Origin: Gammaproteobacteria bacterium
GTDB taxonomy: Bacteria; Pseudomonadota; Gammaproteobacteria; Coxiellales; Coxiellaceae
Length of the DNA stretch: 44,638 bases
Direction: 5' to 3'
NCBI GenBank assembly: GCA_013287505.1
Contig: JABDDR010000009.1
Span: 1-44,638, forward strand
Shown: in pieces, positions 8,578 through 17,024 of the stretch
Layout of the letters: each line of letters opens with the position of its first letter
Position numbering within the stretch: position 1 is the stretch's first letter
Translations under genes and position numbers: made by a program
Notes under the pieces: generated by a model
What the model was told of the DNA's origin: nothing
Seen by the model: only the letters and a program-made list of their open reading frames with translations
Databases searched by the model: none

Positions 8578-9274
8578 TATTTTTTAACAGTTTTTCTAAT
8601 TCATTTATTGCGCTTAATGTTCCGGCTTCATAAAACCGATGATCAATTTCATAAATTGCCAATTCTTTTTTTTCAATTAATTTTTTAACGACGCTCGATA
8701 AATCAAATGATGTTTTATTAAAGTTATTAAAAGCGTCTTTAGAAAATAATGAAAAACCATAATCAATATATTCCATATTTGGAATTTGCTTCTCTTTATC
8801 AAATGCAATAATTTCATGATTTTTAATGATCACATTACTTTTACCTAATTTATTTTTATTGTGATAGATAGTCATTAATCCTAATTTTTTTGATTTTAAA
8901 AATGCTTGAAAAACAAGATTGAAATTAAAATCTAAATACGAATCTCCATACAAAACTCCGAAAGAAGAGGAAACAAGTTGACTTGCTTTTTTGATGGCGC
9001 CACCCGTGCCTAGCTGTTGATCGCCGTCATCAGAGTATTGAATATGCAATCCCAAATCTTTTCCATCACCTAATAATTCTTGAATTAATTCTTTTTTATA
9101 TCCAACGCACAGAATAATTTCATAAAAACCCATTTTTTTAAGCAAATGTAATTGATGCAATGCAAATGGTTTGCCATTTATGGGCACCAAATATTTGGAA
9201 ATATCGGGATAAACACTATTAATGCGCGTTCCTAATCCACCCGCTAAAATTAATACCGGTGGGTAATTATTCAT
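8564..9274 (-). CDS. hddC: Sugar-1-phosphate nucleotidyltransferase, HddC-like
   Basis: The 236-residue protein starts with the nucleotidyltransferase signature ILAGGLGTRI and has KYLVPINGKP (catalytic/sugar-binding lysine), GTGGAIKKA and the metal-binding LYGDSYLD. Length and motifs fit single-domain enzymes such as D-glycero-alpha-D-manno-heptose-1-phosphate guanylyltransferase and glucose-1-phosphate transferases. The GHMP kinase and SIS isomerase in the same operon favour heptose-1-phosphate as substrate, giving a GDP- or other nucleotide-heptose. The ATG overlaps the end of the upstream Gfo/Idh gene by 8 bases (ATGAATAA). It is the last gene of the operon. The HddC assignment is by context; nucleotide specificity cannot be read. 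Confidence 0.78.
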   Translation of the reverse strand: MNNYPPVLILAGGLGTRINSVYPDISKYLVPINGKPFALHQLHLLKKMGFYEIILCVGYKKELIQELLGDGKDLGLHIQYSDDGDQQLGTGGAIKKASQLVSSSFGVLYGDSYLDFNFNLVFQAFLKSKKLGLMTIYHNKNKLGKSNVIIKNHEIIAFDKEKQIPNMEYIDYGFSLFSKDAFNNFNKTSFDLSSVVKKLIEKKELAIYEIDHRFYEAGTLSAINELEKLLKNITQP

Positions 9275-10271
9275 GGTAATTTATTCCGGATTGCTTATAA
9301 ATTTTTTCTACTATTGTCAGCGCTTCAAATGCATCGTGTAAATTGGGTGACGATGATCGATGATGTTTTATATTTTCTATAAAATCGGCTAGTTCTAATT
9401 CCCACGATTGATCACCGCTTGGATATTCATAATTGAATATTTCAGGCGGACCCATTTCTGGTAACATTTTATAATGTGTGAGTGTTTCTGTTCCATAACT
9501 ACCGCCCAATCCATTCACATGCAATTTCCCTGTTTTACCGAAAATTTCAAATGAAAAAAGATTTTTCCATTCGGTACAGCTGACGTGCAGGAAAGCAACT
9601 TGTTTTTTCGCTGTTTTTAATGTTAAAAAGGCATTGTCTTCTACAGGCATATTCCAGTAATAGTTATGTGCATAACCATTCATTTCCACAAATTCACCTA
9701 ATATCCAGCGTGATAGATCAATGAGATGAACACCTTGATCAATCAATTCGCCACCGCCAGACAGCTCAGGTTTTGCGCGCCATTCTTTTTCATAGCCCAG
9801 TCGGCCACCGTGTCCATAGCGCGCTCGGATATACATCAGATCACCTATGACATTATCGTTTATTAATTTTTTTGCTTGCTGAAGCGCGGGGTGATAGCGA
9901 TGATTAAAGCCAACGTGAACAATATTATTTTTACCTTTTAATGCGCTGATTAATTTATTTATTTCGTTGGCGTTTCTACCAGCTGGTTTTTCGAAAAATA
10001 CATGTTTTCCTATTAAAATAATTTGTTCACCAATTTTTGATAATAATTCATGTGTGGTTGCAATAATGACCACATCAGGGTTGGTTTTTTCCAGCATGGT
10101 TTTGTAATTATCAAAGACGAAACAATTTGGAAATACAGATGCACATTGTTGTGCGCGATCAATATTGATATCAACGCATGCAACCAATGTTGCATCGGAT
10201 GTAAGAGCTGCAAGCGCTTTCGCCCTTTTCTGACCTATAAGTCCACATCCAATAATGGCAAATTTAATCAT
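9267..10271 (-). CDS. Gfo/Idh/MocA-family oxidoreductase
   Basis: The start is the ATG at 10271, which overlaps the upstream SDR stop (TAATG) and gives 334 residues starting MIKFAIIGCGLIGQKRAKAL; a longer frame would run into the SDR coding sequence. The Rossmann motif GCGLIG, the EKPAGRN motif with the family lysine (near residue 92) and GVHLIDLSRW (near residue 178) are clear. It probably oxidises or reduces a nucleotide-heptose or a derivative. Together with the epimerase and SDR upstream it forms a three-enzyme tailoring set inside the heptose operon. The substrate is not determinable. Confidence 0.86.
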   Translation of the reverse strand: MIKFAIIGCGLIGQKRAKALAALTSDATLVACVDINIDRAQQCASVFPNCFVFDNYKTMLEKTNPDVVIIATTHELLSKIGEQIILIGKHVFFEKPAGRNANEINKLISALKGKNNIVHVGFNHRYHPALQQAKKLINDNVIGDLMYIRARYGHGGRLGYEKEWRAKPELSGGGELIDQGVHLIDLSRWILGEFVEMNGYAHNYYWNMPVEDNAFLTLKTAKKQVAFLHVSCTEWKNLFSFEIFGKTGKLHVNGLGGSYGTETLTHYKMLPEMGPPEIFNYEYPSGDQSWELELADFIENIKHHRSSSPNLHDAFEALTIVEKIYKQSGINYHE

Positions 10272-11125
10272 TATGTCCAATCCTTGTTGCGATCGTTCGG
10301 TGTAATACGTCTGAGTGTATAAATATCCGAATCCATTAATTGATCGCGATAATGTAATAGATTTTCCCAAGGGTCCCAAATTGCGCTGATTAATTTACCT
10401 GTGATGCCATTGCTTTCTTCTGATGCTAAAAAAACACATAATTTGGCGGCACGATTCAGATCATCTCCGCCATTTTTCTGCTGCGATAAAGCTTGCTGAT
10501 ACTTTTCTTCCCCAATTAATTTGGGGCCTGCTGCTAAAATATCTTCTAACAAATGCGTGTTGAGTGCGCCAGGTGCAACCATATTCACGTCAATGTTGAA
10601 TGGTTTTACTTCCATCGCTAAGCTTTCTCCAAAGCGCACAAGTGCCGCTTTTGATGCAGCGTAAGCGCTCATAAACGGCATCGGTTTTGTTGCGCCACCC
10701 CCAGATAAAATAATTACTTTTCCAGACCTTTGTTTTTTCATATAGGGTAATGCAATTTTACAAAGAAATGCTGTGCCCTTTAAATTTATATCAATCGCAG
10801 ATTCCCATGATTGCCAGTCAACTTCATCGAGAGGACCTTTTGCGCCATGAATACCTGCATTATTAATTAAAATATTTATGTGACCCAATTTTTTAAGGCA
10901 CGTGCTTATTAAATTCTCGCACATGTCGTGATTTGAGATATCAGCAACAGTGCCAATCACAGTATTGTCGATGCAAAATGGTTTTAATTTTTCTAATGCG
11001 AAATCAATTTTTTTTTGATTTCTTGCGCAAATAATCACATTTGCGCCTTGTTTTAAAAATTCTTCTGCAATTTTTAATCCCAATCCTTGGCTTCCGCCTG
11101 TAATGATTGCTGATTTACCTTTCAT
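10271..11125 (-). CDS. SDR-family oxidoreductase (classical)
   Basis: This 284-residue classical short-chain dehydrogenase has AIITGGSQGLGLKIAEEF at the N-terminus, ADIS after strand 4, NNAGIHG near residue 89, an active-site serine in ILSGGG and the catalytic YAASKAAL (Tyr-x-x-x-Lys) near residue 155. FabG-like enzymes look like this, but the operon position between an epimerase and a Gfo/Idh dehydrogenase points to a sugar-nucleotide ketoreductase or oxidase. It overlaps the epimerase by 11 bases and shares one base with the next gene (TAATG), so translation is coupled on both sides. The C-terminal tail of about 35 residues after GITGKLIS is longer than usual. Confidence 0.87.
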   Translation of the reverse strand: MKGKSAIITGGSQGLGLKIAEEFLKQGANVIICARNQKKIDFALEKLKPFCIDNTVIGTVADISNHDMCENLISTCLKKLGHINILINNAGIHGAKGPLDEVDWQSWESAIDINLKGTAFLCKIALPYMKKQRSGKVIILSGGGATKPMPFMSAYAASKAALVRFGESLAMEVKPFNIDVNMVAPGALNTHLLEDILAAGPKLIGEEKYQQALSQQKNGGDDLNRAAKLCVFLASEESNGITGKLISAIWDPWENLLHYRDQLMDSDIYTLRRITPNDRNKDWT

Positions 11126-12068
11126 TGATCACCCACTGATTTTTTTTTAAAAATTCAAGTGTTCGAATGATGCCGTTTTGAATGGATAATTGTGGTTTCC
11201 ACCCAAGCGATCGTATTTTTGTACAATCTAAAAAAATAAAAGGATTATCACCAACCCATCCTTGATTTCCACCTGAATAATGTAGTGTGGGCGATAACTT
11301 TAAATGATTACAAATCCAATAAATAGATTCATTAACTTCACAATATTCATCTGCGCCTAAATTAAAAATAGTCACTTTTTCATTTGTATTTTTTATAGCG
11401 TATAAAATAGCATCAATACAATCTTGCACGTATAAATAAGATTTTTTTTGTTTGCCATTACCCAAAACATGCAATGAATTGGGATGCTCAATTAATTGCT
11501 TGTAAAAATCAAATACGTGTCCATGGGTATAGCGCTCACCCAAAATAGACACAAAACGAAATATCCACGCTTGAAAATCAAAGCTTTCGCAATAAGCTTG
11601 AATTAAGCTTTCTGCAGCGAGTTTGGATGCGCCATAAAAAGAAGTTTGAATGGGAAATGGCGCATTTTCCGGCGTTGGAATTATTTTCGCATTACCGTAA
11701 ATAGAGCCTGTTGAGGAAAAAACTATTTTTTTAATATTATTTTTTCGCATGGCTTCTAATACATGTGATGTTGCAACAGTATTTTGCTGTAAATCTTTTT
11801 CGGGATGATCAGCGCCAAATCGGACATCTGCATTGGCTGCGAAATGAAAAACAACGTCACAATCATGAACGGTATTGTTTAAAAAATCTTGATCCAATAA
11901 ATCGCCTTGAAAAAATATAAATTGTTTTTTTTGTTTTGCTTCATTTAAAAATTCATCAAATCCTGTTGTAAAATTGTCAACACCAACAACGGCATGACCT
12001 TCTTTTAACAATCGATCAACAAGAGTGCTTCCAATAAATCCTGCTGCGCCAGTGACGAAACATTTCAT
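11115..12068 (-). CDS. NAD-dependent sugar-nucleotide epimerase/dehydratase (extended SDR)
   Basis: The 317-residue extended SDR starts MKCFVTGAAGFIGSTLVDRLL (GxxGxxG), has the DNFTTG loop after strand 2, HFAANADV, the active-site segment FSSTGSIYG and the catalytic FYGASKLAAE (Tyr-x-x-x-Lys), then RFVSILGERYTHGHV. The nearest families are UDP-glucose 4-epimerases and the GDP-heptose epimerases/dehydratases of heptose clusters. Context suggests it acts on the nucleotide-heptose. Its ATG overlaps the kinase stop by 4 bases (ATGA). The exact reaction (4-epimerisation, 4,6-dehydration or 3,5-epimerisation) cannot be told by eye. Confidence 0.86.
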   Translation of the reverse strand: MKCFVTGAAGFIGSTLVDRLLKEGHAVVGVDNFTTGFDEFLNEAKQKKQFIFFQGDLLDQDFLNNTVHDCDVVFHFAANADVRFGADHPEKDLQQNTVATSHVLEAMRKNNIKKIVFSSTGSIYGNAKIIPTPENAPFPIQTSFYGASKLAAESLIQAYCESFDFQAWIFRFVSILGERYTHGHVFDFYKQLIEHPNSLHVLGNGKQKKSYLYVQDCIDAILYAIKNTNEKVTIFNLGADEYCEVNESIYWICNHLKLSPTLHYSGGNQGWVGDNPFIFLDCTKIRSLGWKPQLSIQNGIIRTLEFLKKNQWVINER

Positions 12069-13045
12069 ATAATTAATTTCGCCCCTTCATAATCAAATCG
12101 AAAACGCAATTCTTCAACACCTGCTTTTACCATGACGTCGCGTAATTGCCGCTTATTTTCCGTATAAAACATTAAAAATCCGCCGCCGCCTGCGCCGATG
12201 AGTTTCCCACCAATGGCGCCATTTTCAATGGCTAAATTATAGAGTTCATCGATTTTCGAATTGGTCATGCCTTTGGAGCGTAATCGTTTATGTTCCCAAT
12301 GTTCATGCATTAATAAACCAAATTGATGTAAATTGCCGGATTCCAATGCGTCTCTGATTTTAAATCCCAGTTCTTTGATGAAATGTAAATTGTCTATCAT
12401 GCTTTTATCAGATGATTTGCTCCGAGTATCTTGATCTTTTAACAAATCATTTGCAGATCGCGCATAACCTGTAAAAAATATGGCGAGGTTATCTTCTAAC
12501 GCATATTGCGTGTTTTTTGATATATTGGCGGGGCGAACACATACATGTCCGTCTGAACTCACATCAAAACAAGTGATACCACCGAATGCTGAAATATATT
12601 GGTCTTGTTTTCCAGTGGGTGCTTTTAATTCATGCATTTCAATTTTGCAGGCTTGTTCTGCTAATTCCAACGGACTAATTAATGTGTGATTATGAAATGC
12701 ATGCAATGCTTTTAATAATGCAGTTGTGAATGAACCCGAAGAGCCTAACCCTGTTCCGGCAGGAATATCAGCAATACTGCAAATTTCGATATTAGGTGCA
12801 ACCGAAAGCATATTGAGCGCAGCACGAATAATCGGATGTTTAATTTCTGCAATTGTTTTGGTGCGTTCCAGTTGAGAATATTTCAGCATATATTCATCGC
12901 TGTCCCATGCGGTGTGTGCCATTACATACACATATCGATCAATCGCTGCTGAAATAAAAAAACCACCAAAGCGTTCGTAATAAGACGGCAAATCGGTTCC
13001 GCCACCGCCGAGTGAAATGCGCATCGGACTGCGTGCAATAATCAT
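12065..13045 (-). CDS. hddA: GHMP-family sugar kinase, D-glycero-alpha-D-manno-heptose-7-phosphate 1-kinase-like
   Basis: The 326-residue protein begins IIARSPMRISLGGGGTDLPSYY, the characteristic start of HddA-type heptose kinases. The GHMP ATP-binding motif 2 is PAGTGLGSSGSFTTALL (residues 95-111) and the third motif is IGGKLIGAGGGGFLMFY near residue 280. It should phosphorylate C1 of a heptose-7-phosphate. It lies between the transaldolase and the epimerase with 4-base ATGA overlaps on both sides. With the GmhA-like isomerase upstream and a nucleotidyltransferase downstream, this fits the GDP-heptose route. L-fucose kinase-like activity is the main alternative. Confidence 0.85.
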   Translation of the reverse strand: MIIARSPMRISLGGGGTDLPSYYERFGGFFISAAIDRYVYVMAHTAWDSDEYMLKYSQLERTKTIAEIKHPIIRAALNMLSVAPNIEICSIADIPAGTGLGSSGSFTTALLKALHAFHNHTLISPLELAEQACKIEMHELKAPTGKQDQYISAFGGITCFDVSSDGHVCVRPANISKNTQYALEDNLAIFFTGYARSANDLLKDQDTRSKSSDKSMIDNLHFIKELGFKIRDALESGNLHQFGLLMHEHWEHKRLRSKGMTNSKIDELYNLAIENGAIGGKLIGAGGGGFLMFYTENKRQLRDVMVKAGVEELRFRFDYEGAKLII

Positions 13046-13758
13046 AATTTATATCCTGCATTATCTGCATCTTGGTGAAACATTTGCACAGTTTCTAGTG
13101 AATATTGATCAAGATTTTTTCCCAGCAACGATAATTTTTTTAAAATATCATTGCTTACGGTGATAATGTGACAACCGATATCATCGGCTTGCACAATGTT
13201 TAATAATTCTCTGGGACTTGCCCACAGTAATTCAATATGTGGATTGGGCGCCATAATTTTTAATGCCGATTGCATCAATGGCAATGGATCAAAACCGGTG
13301 TCTGCAATTCTTCCCGCAAAAACAGAGATAATTGATGCGGTGGCTTCCGATAATGCATCAGAAACTTGCTTGACTTGTTCAAGTGTCATCATGGCGGTGA
13401 TATTGAGTTTTACTTTTTCGCTTGCCAGTGTGCGAATTAATTTTAGGGATGATTCACCCTTTGTGTTTGTGACAGGAATTTTAACGTAAACATTTTTTCC
13501 CCAAGCAGCAATTTTTAATGCTTGCTGATGCATTTGCTCAAAATCATCGGAAAACACTTCGAAAGAAATGGGGCGATCAGGAATGGATTTTAAAATATCG
13601 CGAGCAAAATATTCGAAATCGGTGACACCGGCTTTGCGCATTAAAGTGGGATTTGTTGTAAATCCCTTTATTGATGGATTTTGATACATTTCCAGCATGC
13701 CGGCTTTGTCGGCACCGTCGGCAAAGATTTTTACGCGTAATTGATCGACGTTTTTCAT
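13042..13758 (-). CDS. Transaldolase / fructose-6-phosphate aldolase-like protein
   Basis: The ATG at 13758 has AGGA 6-7 bases upstream and gives 238 residues starting MKNVDQLRVKIFADGAD. The class I aldolase barrel is shown by KGFTTNPTLM, the Schiff-base lysine in VYVKIPVT (about residue 93), NITAMMTLEQ and SVFAGRIADTGFDP. The length matches short transaldolase/fructose-6-phosphate aldolase types, not the housekeeping TalB (about 315 residues). It lies in the heptose operon between the isomerase and the kinase (ATGA overlap). A transaldolase here would make sedoheptulose-7-phosphate, the substrate of GmhA, on site. The family assignment is strong; the local supply role is inference. Confidence 0.85.
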   Translation of the reverse strand: MKNVDQLRVKIFADGADKAGMLEMYQNPSIKGFTTNPTLMRKAGVTDFEYFARDILKSIPDRPISFEVFSDDFEQMHQQALKIAAWGKNVYVKIPVTNTKGESSLKLIRTLASEKVKLNITAMMTLEQVKQVSDALSEATASIISVFAGRIADTGFDPLPLMQSALKIMAPNPHIELLWASPRELLNIVQADDIGCHIITVSNDILKKLSLLGKNLDQYSLETVQMFHQDADNAGYKL

Positions 13759-13817
13759 AGAAATCCTTTTCATATAAAAACAGTATGACAATGTGCTTGT
13801 TTTATCGCAACTGTTGA

Positions 13818-13906
13818 GGATATTGACTCGAACTCTGAAGCAGCGAGCTCGCTAATGATGCAGTCATATCGAACAACGAGCGGCCACAAGATCAAGTCCG
13901 CATCGT
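13818..13906. repeat. Short diverged copy of the repeat at 16744-16975
   Basis: GAACTCTGAAGCAGC at 13830-13844 matches GAACTTTGAAACAGC at 16744-16758. The stretch through AATGATGCAG-TCATATCGAACAA (13854-13876) into the gmhA stop region matches 16911-16970 with scattered differences. The copy looks like the two ends of the longer element with the middle deleted. Confidence 0.5.
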
Positions 13907-14491
13907 TTCCCATTTCGTCGGAGTTGATTTCAACAACGGATGCGATACAAACAAATGCCAAATAATCGCTTGAAAACCTTCTGCATGTGGTGTTGTATTT
14001 TCCACAGAAATAACAGGAATAAGCACACACACATCAGCCATCTTTTTTGTATACCCGCCATCTCGACTCACAATGCCCGCAATTTTAGCGCCAACGGTTT
14101 TCGCATAATCTATTGCAGATACCAAATTCGGACTGACATTTTTTTCACTATTTCCGCCACCAACCGAGAAAATTAAAATCATGTCGTTGTTATTTAATTG
14201 ACTGACCTTTAACCATTCACTAAAAACAGTGTGCCAGCCCTCATCGTTGGTTCTTGCCGTTAATTCGGAGACATTATCCGTTGGTGCATAAGCCTCAATC
14301 CCAACAATTTTTCGAAAATCGTTGACGGCATGAGAAGCGTTTGCGGCGCTACCACCCACACCTAAAATAAATAAGCGTCCTTTACGTTTTTTTAATGCAG
14401 AAAGCAGTTGAATCACTTGAAATACCGATGATTGATCAATGCCGTCGATGACTTCTTTTGATTCCGCTAGGTATCGTTTAATAAAATCCAT
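13892..14491 (-). CDS. gmhA: SIS-domain sedoheptulose-7-phosphate isomerase-like protein (GmhA-like)
   Basis: The 199-residue SIS-domain protein contains [22 protein letters not shown] (phosphosugar-binding loop), the second loop [15 protein letters not shown] and the C-terminal [18 protein letters not shown] with the histidine/glutamate pair expected for GmhA. It would isomerise sedoheptulose-7-phosphate to D-glycero-D-manno-heptose-7-phosphate, the first committed step of bacterial heptose synthesis. It is the promoter-proximal gene of the leftward heptose operon and diverges from surE. A 133-base gap holding a repeat separates it from the transaldolase gene. Its last codons and stop fall in sequence shared with the repeat copy at 16744-16975. 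Confidence 0.82.
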   Translation of the reverse strand: MDFIKRYLAESKEVIDGIDQSSVFQVIQLLSALKKRKGRLFILGVGGSAANASHAVNDFRKIVGIEAYAPTDNVSELTARTNDEGWHTVFSEWLKVSQLNNNDMILIFSVGGGNSEKNVSPNLVSAIDYAKTVGAKIAGIVSRDGGYTKKMADVCVLIPVISVENTTPHAEGFQAIIWHLFVSHPLLKSTPTKWETMRT

Positions 14492-14557
14492 GACAATCTT
14501 CCTATTACGCTCACACTCCCACTAATATACAATACTCTTTTCACAAGGAATAACTGT

Positions 14558-15307
14558 ATGTTGCGCGTCTTAATTTCAAACGATGATGGTGTTTATGCAA
14601 AAGGGATAGTGACCTTAGTGGAAGCCATCAAGAAAATTGCAACAGTGGATGTGGTAGCGCCGGATCGCAATCGAAGTGGCGCGAGTAACTCACTGACCTT
14701 AACCGCGCCTTTGCACTTGAAAACACTGGAGAATGGTTTTGTCAGCGTTGAAGGCACGCCGACTGATTGCGTGCACGTTGCGATTACCGGTTTATTAACG
14801 ACAATGCCCAATATGGTTGTGACAGGCGTGAACGCAGGTTCTAATTTGGGAGACGATGTGTGGTATTCCGGCACCGTGGCAGCAGCAATGGAAGGACGTT
14901 TTTTAGGGTTACCTGCGATTGCGATGTCTTTGGCGGGTGATCAGCATTATGAAACGGCGGCTCAAGTGGCGTGTGAATTGATTCAGCATATTTTGCGTGA
15001 ACCATTGCCGGCAGCGACGATTTTAAATGTGAATGTGCCGGATGTGCCATTTAATGAATTGCAAGGCTATGAAGTAACGCGGTTAGGTACTCGCCATCGC
15101 GCGGCGCCTACCATCAAGCAAATTGATCCTCGGGGGCATCATGTGTATTGGGTAGGTCCGCCGGGCGCTGAGCAAGATGCAGGTATTGGTACGGATTTTT
15201 ATGCGGTTAGACAAGGCACGGTGTCTGTTACGCCCTTACGTGTTGATTTAACACATTATGAAGCATTCGATGTGCTATCAAGTTGGGTGAAGCGATTGAA
15301 GGCGTAG
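14558..15307 (+). CDS. surE: 5'/3'-nucleotidase SurE
   Basis: This 249-residue protein has the SurE signature [13 protein letters not shown] with the metal-binding Asp-Asp (residues 8-9), [13 protein letters not shown], and [26 protein letters not shown] with the Asn ligand. The family is a metal-dependent nucleotidase/exopolyphosphatase active in survival under stress. It is transcribed away from the heptose operon. AAGGA lies 8 bases before the ATG, and a TACAAT -10-like box lies about 25 bases upstream of the start. In many gammaproteobacteria surE precedes pcm, nlpD and rpoS; here rpoS follows directly. Confidence 0.95.
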   Translation: MLRVLISNDDGVYAKGIVTLVEAIKKIATVDVVAPDRNRSGASNSLTLTAPLHLKTLENGFVSVEGTPTDCVHVAITGLLTTMPNMVVTGVNAGSNLGDDVWYSGTVAAAMEGRFLGLPAIAMSLAGDQHYETAAQVACELIQHILREPLPAATILNVNVPDVPFNELQGYEVTRLGTRHRAAPTIKQIDPRGHHVYWVGPPGAEQDAGIGTDFYAVRQGTVSVTPLRVDLTHYEAFDVLSSWVKRLKA

Positions 15308-15405
15308 TAGTAGTGGGAGTAGAGGTATCCCTGTGGTAATCTAGTAATGTGTTCAAAAAAAGTACTAATACTTTTCAGGACAAAACACGATAAGGTTTTA
15401 AAAGC

Positions 15406-16347
15406 GTGAAAAAGAAAAACGTTTCTGACATTAAAAAAAAGATTGATGCGCAAATACCTGTGGAAATTTGCGCGGAACCATCAGACACGTCTATCGAAAA
15501 TGATGCTTGGGAAACGCGAGATCCTACACATATTTATTTACGCGAATTGGGTTTTAAACCCTTGCTTTCAGCGACTGAAGAATTGCGCGTTGCGCGAGAA
15601 GTCAAAAAAGGGAAAAAAGCCGCGCGTATCAAAATGATTGAAAGTAATTTGCGGTTGGTGGTGAAAATTGCGCGTCATTATTGTCATCGTGGATTGGCTT
15701 TTTTAGATTTGATTGAAGAGGGTAATTTGGGATTAATGACAGCCGTTGAAAAATTTGATCCTGAGCGTGGATTTCGATTTTCAACCTATGCTACATGGTG
15801 GATTCGTCAAACCATTGAGCGCGCTATCATGAATCAAAGTCGCACGGTGCGTTTGCCAATCCACGTGATAAAAGAATTAAATATTTATTTGCGCGCTGGA
15901 AAAAAATTATCATTAGAGTTGGATCATAAGGCGACGCCAGAAGAAATTGCGGATCGGATTGATAAACCCGTTACAGAAATTCGTGAAATTTTATCATTAG
16001 CGCCAGATACCATTTCAATTGATACGCCTATCATGCAAGACAGTCAAAAAACATTGGTCGATGTGATTTCTGATGAACATAATATTGATCCTATGCATTT
16101 GGTACAGCAAGAAGATTTGGAGATACATATCACGAAATGGCTTCATTTGTTGAGTGATCGTGAGCGCGAAGTGATTATTCGTCGGTTTGGATTGCAGGGA
16201 CATGATCGCGGAACATTGGAAGAAGTGGGTGTTGCTGTGGGTTTAACGCGAGAACGTGTGCGTCAATTGCAACTGGCGGGATTGAAGAAATTGCGACATA
16301 TTGTTGAGGCGGAAGGGTTGAGCAAAGAGGATTCTGATCATTTGTAG
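15406..16347 (+). CDS. rpoS: RNA polymerase sigma factor RpoS
   Basis: The 313-residue sigma-70 family factor has region 1.2 (DPTHIYLRELGFKPLLSATEEL), region 2 (NLRLVVKIARHYCHRGLAFLDLIEEGNLGLMTAVEKFDPERGFRFSTYATWWIRQ), region 3 and region 4 (DREREVIIRRFGL...TRERVRQLQLAGLKKLR). The length and the position after surE fit RpoS, not RpoD. The first plausible start is GTG at 15406; the Shine-Dalgarno (AAGG) is 10 bases away, so this start is moderately certain. The stop codon TAG falls inside a palindromic repeat (16344-16372). In Legionella and Coxiella RpoS governs the switch to the transmissive or small-cell form. Confidence 0.92.
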   Translation: MKKKNVSDIKKKIDAQIPVEICAEPSDTSIENDAWETRDPTHIYLRELGFKPLLSATEELRVAREVKKGKKAARIKMIESNLRLVVKIARHYCHRGLAFLDLIEEGNLGLMTAVEKFDPERGFRFSTYATWWIRQTIERAIMNQSRTVRLPIHVIKELNIYLRAGKKLSLELDHKATPEEIADRIDKPVTEIREILSLAPDTISIDTPIMQDSQKTLVDVISDEHNIDPMHLVQQEDLEIHITKWLHLLSDREREVIIRRFGLQGHDRGTLEEVGVAVGLTRERVRQLQLAGLKKLRHIVEAEGLSKEDSDHL

Positions 16348-16372
16348 AGACGCTGGTGCATCGCGTCTCTAC
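16344..16372. repeat. Palindromic repeat, GAGACGCG family (possible bidirectional terminator)
   Basis: A perfect 10-base inverted repeat GTAGAGACGC / GCGTCTCTAC with a 9-base loop lies between the convergent rpoS and rpsT genes. Its first bases contain the rpoS stop codon. Related copies are at 21845, 27369, 29184, 29245 and 41729. Confidence 0.75.
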
Positions 16373-16388
16373 GAAAGCGCCATGGGAT

Positions 16389-16652
16389 TTACGCAAGTGC
16401 CTTTAATCGAGCATTGAGACGACTTTTTAAGCGCGCAGCTTTGTTTGCGTGAATCAAATTTTTATTCACTGCTCTATCTACCAGAATGCCTACTTCTTTG
16501 AGTGATGCTGCTGCAAGGGCTTTATCGCTGCCTTGAACTGCCTTCAATGTTTTTTTGATCGCTGTACGCATTGCTGATTTCTGACTGAAATTACGTTCGC
16601 GTCTTACAACGGCTTGTTTTGCGCGTTTCTTTGCTTGTGCTGTGTTTGCCAA
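16389..16652 (-). CDS. rpsT: 30S ribosomal protein S20
   Basis: The lysine/arginine-rich sequence ANTAQAKKRAKQAVVRRERN...SAMRTAIKKTLKAV...DRAVNKNLIHANKAARLKSRLNARLKAL is S20 throughout, 87 residues from the chosen start. The start is TTG at 16652, preceded 6 bases upstream by GGAG; E. coli rpsT also uses UUG, a feature of its translational autocontrol. It is encoded divergently from murJ, the classical gammaproteobacterial arrangement. A good sigma-70 promoter precedes it (16690-16718). Confidence 0.96.
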   Translation of the reverse strand: MANTAQAKKRAKQAVVRRERNFSQKSAMRTAIKKTLKAVQGSDKALAAASLKEVGILVDRAVNKNLIHANKAARLKSRLNARLKALA

Positions 16653-16689
16653 GGGTAGCTCCAACTAATAATGATCTGAAAGAGGCGAA

Positions 16690-16718
16690 ATTTTGCCGGG
16701 TTATAGGCCCATTGTCAA
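16690..16718 (-). promoter_or_regulatory. Sigma-70 promoter for rpsT
   Basis: Reading leftward, a perfect -35 TTGACA (16713-16718) is followed after 17 bases by CAAAAT (16690-16695), which matches the -10 consensus at four of six positions. It lies about 40 bases upstream of the TTG start of rpsT. Confidence 0.6.
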
Positions 16719-16743
16719 TCTCTACCTACGGAAATACTGATGT

Positions 16744-16975
16744 GAACTTTGAAACAGCAAGTTCGATATGACTGCAAAACAATATGAACTTGATAGCGAG
16801 TGGGAACTTGGATGTGTCTTTTTTCTCCCGAGCGCAGTCGTGCCAACAAAAAATTTCTCTGCCCCCTCCGCGAGGGTGAAAAATGATACGTCCAAGTAAA
16901 CCACGAGCAGCTCGCCAATGATGCCTGTCATATCGAACAAGCGACCATAAGTACACTTTCGCATCTTCATCTTTA
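16744..16975. repeat. Imperfect long inverted-repeat element, MITE-like
   Basis: Nested inverted arms are visible: GTTCGATATGACTGC (16761-16775) against CCTGTCATATCGAAC (16924-16938), and ACTTGGATGTGTC (16806-16818) against GATACGTCCAAGT (16885-16897). A small CCCTC-CGC-GAGGG hairpin lies in the middle. No convincing gene is encoded; the short frames crossing it have no known features. A shortened copy is at 13818-13906. The element fills the gap between rpsT and murJ. Confidence 0.5.
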
Positions 16976-16986
16976 AGCATAATGAG

Positions 16987-16992
16987 TATAAT
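16987..16992 (+). promoter_or_regulatory. -10 box (TATAAT) upstream of murJ
   Basis: A perfect TATAAT lies 32 bases before the murJ ATG. No good -35 is seen at the usual distance; the upstream bases belong to the end of the repeat element. Confidence 0.4.
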
Positions 16993-17024
16993 ATCGCCAC
17001 ATCAGATCAGCATGAAGGATCGTC

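Noticed and set aside
13770-14030. Minus-strand open frame covering the gmhA 3' end and repeat
   Set aside because: It overlaps gmhA in another frame, and its sequence comes from the interspersed repeat and gmhA codons.
16715-17000. Overlapping minus-strand frames in the rpsT-murJ gap
   Set aside because: All three lie over the inverted-repeat element, share no motif and overlap each other in different frames.
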